Source of the DNA: Acidobacteriota bacterium
GTDB lineage: Bacteria > Acidobacteriota > Thermoanaerobaculia > Multivoradales > JBCCEF01
Direction of reading: 5' to 3'
Assembly: GCA_039030395.1 (NCBI GenBank)
Contig: JBCCEF010000022.1
Location: 1-64,000 of the forward strand
DNA: 64,000 nucleotides
The notes under the pieces are model-generated. The model saw only the letters and a list, made by a program, of their open reading frames with translations. It was not told where the DNA came from and ran no database searches. Of this stretch, positions 33,740 through 42,441 are shown piece by piece (the stretch's first letter is position 1; each line of letters begins with the position of its first letter). The position numbers and the translations under genes were made by a program.

Positions 33740-35925
33740 TCGCTCTCCTCTGGAGCCGAACGTCCGAAGTCCTCGCCGCGACCGGGCCTGCCGGCCCATG
33801 GCTACTGCAGGGGACGGCGGTGCTGCTGCTTGGAATGGTGGTTGCCATGCTCCTCCGGCGGGCCTCCGCGAGCACTCGCCACGGCGTTTGGCTGGCGACC
33901 CTGGTCGGCCTCCTGGCTCTGCCGCTGGCCACCCTCCTGTTGCCGACGTATTCGATTGCCGTCCTTCCCGCCTCGCCGTCGCCTGCGGTGGAATCTCCGG
34001 AGGGCCGGAGCAGTACCCCTCAGAACGACCTACCGGCTGCCGCGACCGGCACGGTCCGGACGCCGCCGGCTGCCTCGGGCGCCGTTCAGAGGTCGCCGGG
34101 TTCTCGGTCGGGAATATCCCTGGCAGCGGCCCTGGGCATCGCCTACGGAGCGGGCCTTCTAGCGGTTTTGGGTTGGCTTGCCGTCGGCGTATTGCGGGCC
34201 CTGCGCCTAGTCCACCGGGCCCGGCCCGTGGCGCGGGATCACCCTCTGCGGCGGCAGTTCCCCCAGCTCGGCGCGCGGCAAGCTCAACCTCGTCTCCTGC
34301 TCTCGTCGGAGGTCGATGTGCCGCTGACCCTCGGAGCCCGGCGGCCCGCCATCCTCCTACCCGCCGCGGCGGAGTCGTGGCCCACCGCGGAGGTTCGCCG
34401 CGCGCTGGTGCACGAGCTCGCCCACATCGAGCGCGGGGACTGGCTCGCCCATCTCCTCGCGGGGTTGGCGTGCGCCTGCTACTGGTTTCACCCGCTCGCC
34501 TGGTTCGCCGGTCGACAACTCGCCTTGGAAGCCGAACGGGCGGCGGATGACCGCGTGCTCCTAGGCGGCGCCGAAGCCACTGGCTATGCCGACCAGCTGG
34601 TCGCCCTGGCGCGGCGCCTGCGGACTACACCGCTTTCCACCCTGCCGATGGCGCGGAGCAGCCAACTGCCGGTTCGCGTTCGCTCGATCCTCAATTCACA
34701 GCAAAGGAGATCTCCCATGAATCGAGTCCTGAAATTCGCCCTCTCGTCGCTCTTCGTCGCGGCGATTCTGCCGCTCGCCGCCGCCCGCTTGACGCCAGCC
34801 CAGGCCACCGCCAGCGGCGAGATCCCGGACCTCTATGCCGCGGCGGCCGAAGGCGACGTCCGCACCGCCCGCCAGCTCATCGACGACGGAGCGGATGTCG
34901 ACCAGAAAGTCGCCGGACGGGGCACCCCGCTCATCGTCGCGGCGGCCGAGGGCGATCTGGAGATGGTCGAGCTGCTGCTCGCCGAGGGCGCGGACGTCGG
35001 CCTGACCGAAACCCGCGGCCCCCGCCGTTCCGGCCTGCAGCGCTCCGCCCTCACCACCGCCGCCGGAGCGGGACACCTGGCGATCGTCGAAACACTCCTT
35101 GCGGCCGGGGCCGAGGTCGACATGGCGCCGCGTGGAGACGCCACCGCCTTGATCGAGGCGATCCGCTCGGGACACACAGACATCGCTTTGCTGCTCCTCG
35201 ACAGCGGCGCCGACCCGGATCGCAAAATGCGCAACGACGGCAGCCCGTTGATCGCCGCCGCCCGGCGCGGGGACCTGGTCCTCACCGAGGCCCTGCTGGC
35301 CCAAGGCGCCGATCCGAGCGCCCGCGTCAACACCGATGAGAACCCGATCTACCACGCCATCCGCGGCGGACACGAGCAGATCGTCCGCGCCCTCATCCAA
35401 GCCGGAGCCTCGGTAGAAGCCGAATGGCAAGGCGACGGAACGGCTCTCATCGAAGCCGCCCGGCGCGGCGAAGAAGGACTGGTCGAAGAACTCTTGGATT
35501 CCGGCGCCGACCCGAATCAAGCCGTCAACGGAGACGGCAGTCCGCTGATCCAGGCCGCCGCCCGGGGTGATCTCGTCGTCATCGAACTGCTCCTCGACCG
35601 CGGCGCCGACGTCAATCAGGGCGTCATCGGTGACGGCAACCCCTTGATCGCCGCCGCCGGATCGGGGCACGTTCCAGCGCTCGAGATGCTGATCCGCGCG
35701 GGCGCCGAAGTCGACCGCGTCGTCCCAGGAGACGAAAACGCCCTCATCCAAGCGGCCGGCCACGGATATTTACCGGCGGTCGAATACCTGGTCTCCGAAG
35801 GAGCGGACGTCAACGCCCGAGTCATCACCGACGACGGAGAACTGCGCACCCCCTTGAATCGGGCCGAACTGCGCGGTCACCAGCAGGTAGTGAACTACCT
35901 GCGGTCGATGGGCGCTCGCGAGTAA
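33736..35925 (+). CDS. BlaR1-type M56 metallopeptidase fused to ankyrin repeats
   Basis: A 729-residue membrane protein. Helices at about 22-40, 48-68 and 130-155 flank the cytoplasmic zinc peptidase with HELAHIERGDW (HExxH) and LEAERAADDRVL, as in BlaR1/MecR1. After a further helix (about 335-352, FALSSLFVAAILPLAAARL) the C-terminal 370 residues are about ten ankyrin repeats (ADVDQKVAGRGTPLIVAAAE, then GDLEMVELLLAEG and so on). These take the place of the penicillin-binding sensor of BlaR1. With BlaI upstream this suggests a signal-transducing pair sensing a protein or surface ligand (inference). It overlaps blaI by 4 nt. Confidence 0.88.
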   Translation: MIALLWSRTSEVLAATGPAGPWLLQGTAVLLLGMVVAMLLRRASASTRHGVWLATLVGLLALPLATLLLPTYSIAVLPASPSPAVESPEGRSSTPQNDLPAAATGTVRTPPAASGAVQRSPGSRSGISLAAALGIAYGAGLLAVLGWLAVGVLRALRLVHRARPVARDHPLRRQFPQLGARQAQPRLLLSSEVDVPLTLGARRPAILLPAAAESWPTAEVRRALVHELAHIERGDWLAHLLAGLACACYWFHPLAWFAGRQLALEAERAADDRVLLGGAEATGYADQLVALARRLRTTPLSTLPMARSSQLPVRVRSILNSQQRRSPMNRVLKFALSSLFVAAILPLAAARLTPAQATASGEIPDLYAAAAEGDVRTARQLIDDGADVDQKVAGRGTPLIVAAAEGDLEMVELLLAEGADVGLTETRGPRRSGLQRSALTTAAGAGHLAIVETLLAAGAEVDMAPRGDATALIEAIRSGHTDIALLLLDSGADPDRKMRNDGSPLIAAARRGDLVLTEALLAQGADPSARVNTDENPIYHAIRGGHEQIVRALIQAGASVEAEWQGDGTALIEAARRGEEGLVEELLDSGADPNQAVNGDGSPLIQAAARGDLVVIELLLDRGADVNQGVIGDGNPLIAAAGSGHVPALEMLIRAGAEVDRVVPGDENALIQAAGHGYLPAVEYLVSEGADVNARVITDDGELRTPLNRAELRGHQQVVNYLRSMGARE

Positions 35926-35981
35926 CCTCTCCTCCGGAACGAAAGCGAGTGCGCTTCATGGATTTCGACAGAGGGGATTTC

Positions 35982-37280
35982 ATGCCCCTGTTGCTGATCT
36001 GCTGCTTTGTCCTGTTAGGAGGCGTCCTCGGCGCCTGCACCGTCCATCCGGCCGAAGAAGCGACGGGCACCACGCCCAGTCTCGTCTACGAGATGACCAA
36101 CGGTTACTGGTACCGCGACGGCCGCTTCGAAGAGCAGACCATGTACGCCGTAGATGGCGTGTTGCGCGCGAACCGGCCCGAGAACGTCAGGGAGGTGATC
36201 GACCTCGCCGGCGGCTACGTGCTGCCGGCTTTCGGCGATGCCCACACCCACTGGCCCGCCGTGCCGGAGCGGGTCAGCGAGCACTCGTTGAATTTCCTGC
36301 CCCAAGGGGTCTTCTACCTGATGAACCAGGGCAGCCCGGGTCGCTACCGCCAGGCAGTGCGCGCGTTGGTCAACGGACCCGAAAGCGTCGATGTTGCCTT
36401 CGCCTTTGGCCTCGTGGGGTCGAAGCAGAGTCACGGCATGGCGGTTTTCCAGAAGCTCGCAAAGCGAAGCGTCTATCCGGGGATGACGGTCGAAGACCTC
36501 GATGGCGACGGATACTTCATCGTCGAGAGCGCGGCGGACATCGACGCGCACTGGCCCACCCTGATGGCTGCGCAGCCGGACTTCGTGAAAATCATGGTGG
36601 AGCACTCGGACGACCACCATCGCCGCCGGGACGACCCGGAGTTTTTCGGACGCTCCGGCCTCGACCCGGCCCTCGTTCCGCCGATCATCGCGCGGGCACA
36701 CTCCGAAGGACTGCGCGTTTCTGCACACATCGAAACGGCCGTGGACTTCGCCCTGGTGGTCGATGCGGGCATCGATATGGTCGCCCACATGCCCGGCTAC
36801 GACCTCCCCTCCGAAGACGACCTGACGCGCTATCGGATCACCCCGGAAGACGCGGCGAAGGCCGCCCGGCAGGGGGTGGCGGTGGTCACCACGACCTTGC
36901 TCAGCCAGGGATTTGGCCGCGATGACCCGGAACGCCTCTCAGCGATGCGCAAAAATCATGCGGCCAATCTCCACACCCTGGCGAACGCCGGCGTCGAACT
37001 CATCATCGGCAGCGATCGCTACGGCGATTCGGCGGTAGACGAGGTGATGAATCTCGCATCGCTGGGAGTGCTCGACCGAGCTATGCTGGTGTCGATGCTC
37101 TGTTCGAAGACTCCACAAGCGATCTTTCCCGACCGCCGCATCGGAACCCTCGAAGACGGAGCGGAGGCGAGCTTGGTCGTTCTGGGCGGCAACCCCCTCG
37201 AAGACCTGAGCCACCTGCGCGAGCCGACGCGGGTCTTCAAGGACGGTCAGCCCCTGGAATTCCCTGAGGACGCTACTTGA
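35982..37280 (+). CDS. Amidohydrolase-family lipoprotein
   Basis: I start it at ATG 35982, which has GAGGGG 5 nt upstream; GTG 35949 and ATG 35958 are possible but lack an SD. The signal region MPLLLICCFVLLGGVLGAC ends in a lipobox with Cys. The 432-residue protein shows GDAHTHWP (HxH metal pair), HIETAVDFALVVDAGIDMVA and HMPG (further metal ligands), and GSDRYGD (the Asp of the active site). The composite beta part is split between N- and C-termini (NGYWYRDGRFEEQTMYAVDG; GTLEDGAEASLVVLGGNPLE). This matches imidazolonepropionase-like amidohydrolases. The substrate is unknown. Confidence 0.85.
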   Translation: MPLLLICCFVLLGGVLGACTVHPAEEATGTTPSLVYEMTNGYWYRDGRFEEQTMYAVDGVLRANRPENVREVIDLAGGYVLPAFGDAHTHWPAVPERVSEHSLNFLPQGVFYLMNQGSPGRYRQAVRALVNGPESVDVAFAFGLVGSKQSHGMAVFQKLAKRSVYPGMTVEDLDGDGYFIVESAADIDAHWPTLMAAQPDFVKIMVEHSDDHHRRRDDPEFFGRSGLDPALVPPIIARAHSEGLRVSAHIETAVDFALVVDAGIDMVAHMPGYDLPSEDDLTRYRITPEDAAKAARQGVAVVTTTLLSQGFGRDDPERLSAMRKNHAANLHTLANAGVELIIGSDRYGDSAVDEVMNLASLGVLDRAMLVSMLCSKTPQAIFPDRRIGTLEDGAEASLVVLGGNPLEDLSHLREPTRVFKDGQPLEFPEDAT

Positions 37281-38299
37281 CGGCGAGTCAGCTCTCCCTC
37301 TTCGAAGGCGCGCCGGATGGACGCAAGCCCAACCCGGTGCAGCCGGCGGAGGTGCCGCCGTACCTCGCCGAGGTTGCGGCGGCACTGCCGGAGAATCTCC
37401 ACCTCGGCACCTCGTCGTGGTCTTTCCCGGGCTGGGCCGGCTTCGTCTACCGGCGCAGCCACTCCCCCCAGACCCTCTCCCGCCACGGCCTGGACGCCTA
37501 CGCCCGCCATCCGCTACTGACCGGCGTCGGCCTCGACCGCACCCACTACCGGCCGATGACCGCCGAGGCCCTCGCCGCCATGGCGGAGGCGGTGCCGGAG
37601 AACTTTCGTTTCGTCGTCAAGGCTCATGAGGACTCGACCGTCCGCGTCTTTCCGGAGCATCCGCGCTACGGCACGCGCCGGGGAGAGACCAATCCCCGCT
37701 TTCTCGACCCGGCCTACGCTACGGACCAAATCGTCCAGCCCTTCGTCGAGGGCCTCGGTGAAAAGGGCGGCGTGCTTCTCTTCCAGCTCGCACCGCAGGA
37801 GATGGCCGGCGACTTCATCGACCGCCTGCACGACTTCCTACGCCGGCTTCCGTCCGGACCGCGCTATGCGGTGGAGTTGCGCAACCGCGAACTGCTCGGC
37901 CCACCGTGGGCGGAAGCCTTGGCCGACGCCGGGACCCTGCACTGCCTCAATCTCCACCCGCGCATGCCGGACGTCGGCACCCAAGCCCGCCTGAGCGGCG
38001 CCCTGGAAGGCAAGGCGCTGGTCATCCGCTGGATGCTCCAAAGCCACCTCACCTACGGCGACGCTCGCCGCCGCTACCAGCCTTACACCCGGTTGATGGA
38101 CGAAGACCCCACCGCCCGGCGCACCGTCGCCGCACTGGCGACGAACGCCCTCGGCGCGGGCAAGCGGGTCTTCACCATCGCCAACAACAAGGCCGAAGGC
38201 TCGGCGCCCCACACCCTGTTCGAATTGGCCCGCACCATCGCCCGCCTGCGGGCCGCCCAAACCGACCGCAAGCGCGGGCCGAAAGCGCCCGGCTCCTGA
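37277..38299 (+). CDS. DUF72 (YecE-like) protein
   Basis: A 340-residue TIM-barrel-like DUF72 protein. NLHLGTSSWSFPGWAGFVYR is the family N-terminal signature, with ENFRFVVKAHEDSTV, GVLLFQLAPQEM and YAVELRNRELL following in order. The start is TTG 37277, overlapping the previous TGA (TTGA), so it is coupled to the amidohydrolase gene. DUF72 proteins have no firm biochemical role. Its stop (38297-38299) abuts repeat copy C. Confidence 0.85.
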   Translation: MTASQLSLFEGAPDGRKPNPVQPAEVPPYLAEVAAALPENLHLGTSSWSFPGWAGFVYRRSHSPQTLSRHGLDAYARHPLLTGVGLDRTHYRPMTAEALAAMAEAVPENFRFVVKAHEDSTVRVFPEHPRYGTRRGETNPRFLDPAYATDQIVQPFVEGLGEKGGVLLFQLAPQEMAGDFIDRLHDFLRRLPSGPRYAVELRNRELLGPPWAEALADAGTLHCLNLHPRMPDVGTQARLSGALEGKALVIRWMLQSHLTYGDARRRYQPYTRLMDEDPTARRTVAALATNALGAGKRVFTIANNKAEGSAPHTLFELARTIARLRAAQTDRKRGPKAPGS

Positions 38300-38301
38300 T
38301 C

Positions 38302-38473
38302 CGAGCCCGAAGGGCGAGGCGGCGCCGTAGGCGCCGTGGATGGGGTGAGCCCGAAAACACTGGTGTTTTTGGGCGAGGGGCGGACCGCGTGCGGGCGCCC
38401 AGCCCCCTGGAAAGGAAAGCTAGCAGGGCAGCTGAAATCATAGGCCGAAGGCCTTTTTCAGCAACCTGCTAGC
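38302..38473. repeat. Compound hairpin element, copy C (family 1)
   Basis: It lies between the convergent DUF72 and serine-hydrolase genes. Hairpin 1 is CGAGCCC-gaa-GGGCGAG (38302-38318). Hairpin 2 is GGCGCC-gta-GGCGCC (38321-38335). Hairpin 3 is GCCCGAAAACAC-tg-GTGTTTTTGGGC (38349-38374). Hairpin 4 is GGGGC/GCCCC enclosing CCGC-gt-GCGG (about 38377-38407). Hairpin 5 is GCTAGCAGG/CCTGCTAGC with inner AGCTGAA/TTCAGC and AGGCC-gaa-GGCCT (38419-38473). The minus-gene stop TAG (38469-38471) is within the right arm. Minus-strand TTTCCTTT follows hairpin 5. Confidence 0.85.
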
Positions 38474-40322
38474 CTAGCTCTCGGATCTTCGCCTCGGCGT
38501 TGGTGCGCAGGAAGTCGCGCAGGGATTCGTTCGTGGTGGTGGTGTCCTGCGGCAGCACTTCGAGCACCCGCCGGTACAGCTCCAGCGCCCGTTGGCGGTT
38601 GCCCGCCTGCAGGTTGATCTCCGCCAGGCTGTCGTAGGTGTTGGCGGAGCGCGGATACAGCGCCACCGCCGCTTCGAGCACCGTGATCGCCTGGTCAAGG
38701 TGGCCTTCACCGGCGAGGGTGTAGCCCAAAGTGTTGAGGCGCGATTCGGCCACCGCCGGGTCGTCCGGCTGTTCGGCGTGCAGGCGCCGATAGGCCGCGG
38801 CGGCCCTCTCGAACTCTCCGGCGACCAGGAAGTCCGAAGGCAAACGCTCACCTTCCGCCATGCGCTCCGCCCGCTGCCGCCGTTCCGGCCGATCCCGCCA
38901 GGGAGGGGTGACCACCGTCACGGACCGTACGCTTTCTTCCTCGCGTTCGATCTCGTAGCGAATCTCCCGGTCCATCCGGGCCAGCTCCCCCGGCGCGATC
39001 TGAAACAGCGAAACGTCGGCCCCGGACGCTGACCGGCTAAACAGCCGTCCGTCCGCGGTCACCAGCTCGATCGCCTCATCACCGTGCACGCGGTAGCGGC
39101 CGGCCAGGGCGGCGGGGTCGCCGTCCGCGAAGGGAACGACCGGCAGCGGAGCCGGCAGGTAACCGGGCCATTCTTCACGCTGGGCGACGGCGCGGACGAT
39201 CTCCCGCGCCAGGCGACCGCCGTTGTCGGAATTGGTCATCACCGCCAAGGCAAAGCCGTGATCGCGACTCGCCGTCAGCTCACACTGGAATCCCTCGTTG
39301 GCGCCGCCGTGGCCAAAGTACTTCTCGCCCCTGCGATCGTCGATGAAAAAACCGAGCCCCGCCTCTTCGGCGAGGGGTGTGGTCATCCGTTCGGCCAGCG
39401 GGCGGCCGAGCAGGGCACCTTCGTCACCGCGCCGGGCCGCCTGGATCTCCATGGCGAACCGGCAGAGATCGGACGGGGTGGTCCACAGTCCGGCCGGCGC
39501 CATCTCCGGGTAGGTGTGGCGCTTGCCGGCGACCGGCGAGCCGTCTCGGAAGTAGCCCGCCGCCGCCCGCGACAGCTTCTCCGGCGGCAGCGGCTGCTCG
39601 AAGGTGCTCGAGGCCATACCCGCGGGTCCCAGCACGGTGCGCTCCATCAGCACCGGGAACGATTCGCCGAGAAGGTCCGTCAACACCACCTGCGCGATGG
39701 TCGTGCCGCCGCCGGAGTAGCGGAACCGAGTTCCCGGTTCGAGGTCGACCCGCACCGCCGAGGTGTTGGCCGGCGGCTCGCCTTCGAGCACCTGCACCGC
39801 CGTCGGCACCGGCGCCCCCAACGCGTAGCCCGGAAAGCCGTGCACCGTGAGGCCCGCACTGTGGGAAAGGATCCGCTCCAGGGTCACCGGTTGCTCCGCC
39901 GTCCACTCGTTCTCCGGCAGCTTCCAGGAGCGCAAAAACTCGTTGACGTTGCGATCCAGCGCGAGCTTGCCCTTCTCCACCTGGCGCAGCACCCCGGCAG
40001 CGCTCACCGGTTTGCTGATCGAGGCCGCCTGGAAGAGGGTCTCCGGAGTGGCTTTGACCCCCTCTTCGACATCGGCGAAGCCCCAAGCCTCGGCCCAGCG
40101 CACCTCGCCGTCGGCGCAAAAAGCCACCGACACCCCATGGACGTCGAGATCCTGCATCCTCTGTTCGAGAGGCCAGCCGGTCTGGCCGGCGATGAGCACC
40201 GGCCCCTGGAGCCGCAAAGCCGCCAGATGCTCCGGTAGAACTTCCGAACCGGCGAGTATCGCCGGGGCGATGATCGCCACCCCCACGAGCACCAGTACAC
40301 CGATGAGCCGAGTCTTTGTCAT
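38469..40322 (-). CDS. Secreted beta-lactamase-fold serine hydrolase with C-terminal TPRs
   Basis: I start at ATG 40322, 7 nt after AGGAGG; ATG 40325 also has that site. The 617 residues begin with a signal peptide (LIGVLVLVGVAIIAPAILAG). The class C/PBP4*-like domain has AASISKPVSA (SxxK, Ser101), FRYSGGG (Tyr-Ser motif) and FGHGGANEGF (HxG triad replacing KTG). A DUF3471-like stretch follows (about 380-480), then TPRs (about 500-600, SANTYDSLAEINLQAGNRQR). Relatives are esterases or D-peptidases. It resembles the gene at 48190. The stop lies in repeat copy C. Confidence 0.88.
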   Translation of the reverse strand: MTKTRLIGVLVLVGVAIIAPAILAGSEVLPEHLAALRLQGPVLIAGQTGWPLEQRMQDLDVHGVSVAFCADGEVRWAEAWGFADVEEGVKATPETLFQAASISKPVSAAGVLRQVEKGKLALDRNVNEFLRSWKLPENEWTAEQPVTLERILSHSAGLTVHGFPGYALGAPVPTAVQVLEGEPPANTSAVRVDLEPGTRFRYSGGGTTIAQVVLTDLLGESFPVLMERTVLGPAGMASSTFEQPLPPEKLSRAAAGYFRDGSPVAGKRHTYPEMAPAGLWTTPSDLCRFAMEIQAARRGDEGALLGRPLAERMTTPLAEEAGLGFFIDDRRGEKYFGHGGANEGFQCELTASRDHGFALAVMTNSDNGGRLAREIVRAVAQREEWPGYLPAPLPVVPFADGDPAALAGRYRVHGDEAIELVTADGRLFSRSASGADVSLFQIAPGELARMDREIRYEIEREEESVRSVTVVTPPWRDRPERRQRAERMAEGERLPSDFLVAGEFERAAAAYRRLHAEQPDDPAVAESRLNTLGYTLAGEGHLDQAITVLEAAVALYPRSANTYDSLAEINLQAGNRQRALELYRRVLEVLPQDTTTTNESLRDFLRTNAEAKIRELG

Positions 40323-40398
40323 CATCGATCCTCCTTTTCCGGCGGACCCTAGCAACGGATCGAGGCCTGGATCAAAATACCGGTCAGGTGTCCGGCGG

Positions 40399-40416
40399 AC
40401 CTCCGCCTTCGGAGGT
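40399..40416. terminator. Possible terminator hairpin after the NTF2-like gene
   Basis: ACCTCCG-cctt-CGGAGGT lies 8 bp downstream of the NTF2-like stop on the minus strand, between two tandem minus-strand genes. It has no U-tract, so an intrinsic role is uncertain. Confidence 0.35.
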
Positions 40417-40424
40417 GGAGAGGC

Positions 40425-40877
40425 TCAGTCCGGGTGACGGTAGTAGATCTTGGCCGCGATCCGCCAACCGCTGTCGAACTTCAGCAGGGAAAGATAGTCC
40501 GTGAAGATCAGCGTGCCGTCCTTGGAGAGTTCGATTTTGACGGCGGCGGCATTGCCGGTGACGTCGACGGAGGCGAAGTGGTGGGTCCACACATTCTTCG
40601 CCGGATCGAAGTCTTCACTGGCCTTGCGCTCCGCGGTGCCGGCGACCCAATCGGCGATCGGGTATTTCGACAGCTCTTCGCCCTTCGCCGAGAAAATGGC
40701 GAAGTCCGGATGGAAACCGCGCTCCATCGCCTCCGGGTTGAGTTCGTTGAAAGCTCCATGGACATAGCTGGTTTCGATCAGGCTCTTGATCTCGGCAACG
40801 GCGGCATCGTCGGCGGAGAGCGAAGTAGCGCCCATCGGGAGAGCGACAAGAGAAAAGAGGACGACAATCTTCTTCAT
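40425..40877 (-). CDS. Secreted NTF2-like (putative lumazine-binding) protein
   Basis: 150 residues, with a signal peptide (MKKIVVLFSLVALPMGATSL). The mature part follows the cone-shaped NTF2/SnoaL fold: IKSLIETSYVHGAFNELNPE, then FHPDFAIFSAKGEEL and TDYLSLLKFDSGWRIAAKIY. This pattern is common in putative lumazine-binding domain proteins. No catalytic residues are evident. It lies upstream of the serine-hydrolase gene on the same strand, about 100 bp away, and could be cotranscribed. Confidence 0.75.
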   Translation of the reverse strand: MKKIVVLFSLVALPMGATSLSADDAAVAEIKSLIETSYVHGAFNELNPEAMERGFHPDFAIFSAKGEELSKYPIADWVAGTAERKASEDFDPAKNVWTHHFASVDVTGNAAAVKIELSKDGTLIFTDYLSLLKFDSGWRIAAKIYYRHPD

Positions 40878-41083
40878 CGGAATCTTTCTGTGCGGTTGGG
40901 CACGATAGTCAAGGAGAAATGGCCGTTCCCCGTGACTTTATCTCCTCCCTCGGCGGGGTGCAGGGAGGCGCCATTCAATCATCGCCATAGGCGGCTTTAT
41001 TCCTGCCGCCCGGCTGGGATAGCCTGCGCAGCCGAGCGCCGAGATCGGAAGAACCCACTCCCCTGAAAGGATCGCGACTCCTC

Positions 41084-42400
41084 ATGCCCGACAGACTCCT
41101 CAGCGTTTCTCGCTCCTCACTACGCTGCTCCCTGCTGCTTCTTCTCCTCGCTTCGCTGGCCGCGGCGACGCCGGCCGGCGCCCAGGTCGTGCCCAGCGGC
41201 GGCGAATTTCCGGTCAATCAGGAAACCCTCGACGAACAAAACGATCAGCGTCTCGCCGTGGCGCCGGATGGCACCTTCGCCCTGGTGTGGGAAAGCTTCG
41301 GTCAAGACGGCTCCGGTGAGGGTATTTTCCTGCGCCGCTTCGCCGCCGACGGCACACCGCTGGGCGACGAGGTGCAGGTCAACACGGAGACCGTCGGCGA
41401 TCAGGTGGATCCGGACATCGCCGCCCTCGCCGGCGGCGGTTTCGTGGTGGTATGGGACAGTGAACTCCAGGACGGAAGCCTGCGCGGCATCTACGGCCAG
41501 CGCTACGACGCGGCGGGCGACCCTGCGGGGAGCGAGGTCCCGGTCAATGCCACCACGGAAGGAGACCAGAACGACGCCGTCGTCGCCGGCGCGGCGGACG
41601 GCGGCTTCCTGGTGGCCTGGGAAACCCAGCCGGTCGACGACCCGACCGAGGAGTTGGTCGCCCGGCGGTTCGACGCGGCGGGTTCGCCGGTGAGCGGCGA
41701 GATGGCCGTCAACACCACCACCGCCGGTGACCAGGAAGACCTCGACCTGGCCTCCGACGCCGCCGGCCGGTTCGTCTTCGTCTGGGAGAGCGACGGCCAG
41801 GACGGCGATCTCGATTCCGTCGTCGCCCGCCTCGGCGACACCGCAGGCACGCCGGAAGGAGCCGAAATCCCGGTCAACACTTTCAGTACCGGCAACCAGG
41901 ACAACCCGAGGTTGTTGGTCCGACCGGACGGCAGCTTCGCGGTGGCCTGGGAGGACGACGTCCAGGACGCCACGGCGCCGGCGGTGTTCCTGCGTCTCTT
42001 TCGGGCGGACGGCGCTCCCACCACCGGCGAGCTGCAGATCAACGCCGGCACCGGTGCGGACTTCTCGCCTCGGCTGGCCTTCGACCCGAGCGGCGGCGTG
42101 GTGGTGACCTGGGACAGTTTTCTGCAGGACGGCGACGGTGCGGCGGTCCTCGCGCAGCATCTCAATCGGTCCGGCGCCCCGCGCGGCGCGGCGGAGGTCC
42201 TGAACCTCGTCACCACCGGCAACCAGGGATTCAGCCAGGTGGGCATCGGCGCCGATGCCCGGGGCCTCGCCGTGTGGACCTCACCGGACAGCGACGTGGA
42301 TCCTCTCGAGGGCCTCTTCGGCCGCCGCTTCGAAGTGCCCATTTTCTGGGACGACTTCGAGACCGGCGACCTCACCCACTGGTCCGCCACCGTCGAGTAA
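41084..42400 (+). CDS. Secreted protein with seven ~54-residue repeats and C-terminal sorting-like motif
   Basis: The 438 residues open with a signal peptide (SLLLLLLASLAAATPAGAQ). Seven tandem units follow, each beginning with E-x-x-VN-x-x-T and containing GDQ, a GGFVVVWDS-like strand, QDG and a RRFDAAGSP-like end. This count suits a seven-bladed beta-propeller. The protein ends IFWDDFETGDLTHWSATVE. The same tail pattern, IF-x-D-x-FE-x-GD, ends the subtilase at 62288, so it may be a sorting or processing signal (inference). No enzymatic motif was found. Confidence 0.75.
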   Translation: MPDRLLSVSRSSLRCSLLLLLLASLAAATPAGAQVVPSGGEFPVNQETLDEQNDQRLAVAPDGTFALVWESFGQDGSGEGIFLRRFAADGTPLGDEVQVNTETVGDQVDPDIAALAGGGFVVVWDSELQDGSLRGIYGQRYDAAGDPAGSEVPVNATTEGDQNDAVVAGAADGGFLVAWETQPVDDPTEELVARRFDAAGSPVSGEMAVNTTTAGDQEDLDLASDAAGRFVFVWESDGQDGDLDSVVARLGDTAGTPEGAEIPVNTFSTGNQDNPRLLVRPDGSFAVAWEDDVQDATAPAVFLRLFRADGAPTTGELQINAGTGADFSPRLAFDPSGGVVVTWDSFLQDGDGAAVLAQHLNRSGAPRGAAEVLNLVTTGNQGFSQVGIGADARGLAVWTSPDSDVDPLEGLFGRRFEVPIFWDDFETGDLTHWSATVE

Positions 42401-42441
42401 AGGCCAGGCATCGCTCCGCCGACTAGGTGCCGCCGCCGACT

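Noticed and set aside
38172-38441. Small frames inside the family 1 repeat (for example APRPKTPVFSGSP)
   Set aside because: They arise from the repeat itself, recur in different copies, and have no SD. They are unlikely to be proteins.
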